Positions 6,217 through 6,221 of a stretch of 6,221 nucleotides of DNA are shown here, in pieces. A program made the position numbers and the translations under genes. The notes under the pieces are model-generated. The model saw only the letters and a program-made list of their open reading frames with translations. It ran no database searches and was not told the DNA's origin. Source of the DNA: Paludibacter sp. Lineage in GTDB: Bacteria; Bacteroidota; Bacteroidia; Bacteroidales; Paludibacteraceae. Numbering within the stretch: position 1 is the first letter of the stretch; the number at the start of each line of letters is the position of its first letter. The stretch lies in contig JAUSNQ010000212.1 in NCBI GenBank assembly GCA_030655595.1, forward strand, positions 1 to 6,221, written 5' to 3'.

Positions 6217-6221
6217 ATTTT

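Overview
The window reads as chromosome of a Bacteroidota bacterium (Bacteroidetes; class not resolvable from this much sequence). Four things point there. Two upstream regions carry the Bacteroidota -7 promoter box TAnnTTTG. No gene start shows a Shine-Dalgarno sequence. The large TonB-dependent receptor starts with a carboxypeptidase-D-like regulatory domain ahead of its plug. Its partner is a DUF4249 lipoprotein, a family typical of this phylum. I see no insertion sequence, CRISPR array, phage gene or rRNA.

Layout: positions 24-1262 (minus) encode an RhlE-type DEAD-box RNA helicase, whose upstream region (1263-1360) holds a good -7 box and a leader able to fold. Positions 1361-1936 (minus) encode a small secreted protein that looks like an outer-membrane beta-barrel. 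A 206-base divergent intergenic region follows (1937-2142). Three tightly packed plus-strand genes come next: a second small barrel-like protein (2143-2781), a DUF4249 surface-type lipoprotein (2793-3629) and a TonB-dependent receptor (3634-6033). A perfect 21-bp hairpin (6075-6122) separates this operon from a convergent tRNA-Met(CAU) gene (6121-6194, minus), which has its own -7 box near the window edge.

The three plus-strand genes look like one envelope transport unit: a TonB-powered receptor, a lipoprotein that may sit on it in the way SusD sits on SusC, and an accessory outer-membrane protein. The substrate cannot be read from the sequence.

The most striking single observation is in the helicase. 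Every recognisable DEAD-box motif is intact except motif I (Walker A), where the invariant lysine is a threonine (AQTGTGTT instead of AQTGTGKT). A single base at position 1111 accounts for the change. If it is real, the protein should not hydrolyse ATP normally; if not, it is a one-base sequence error.
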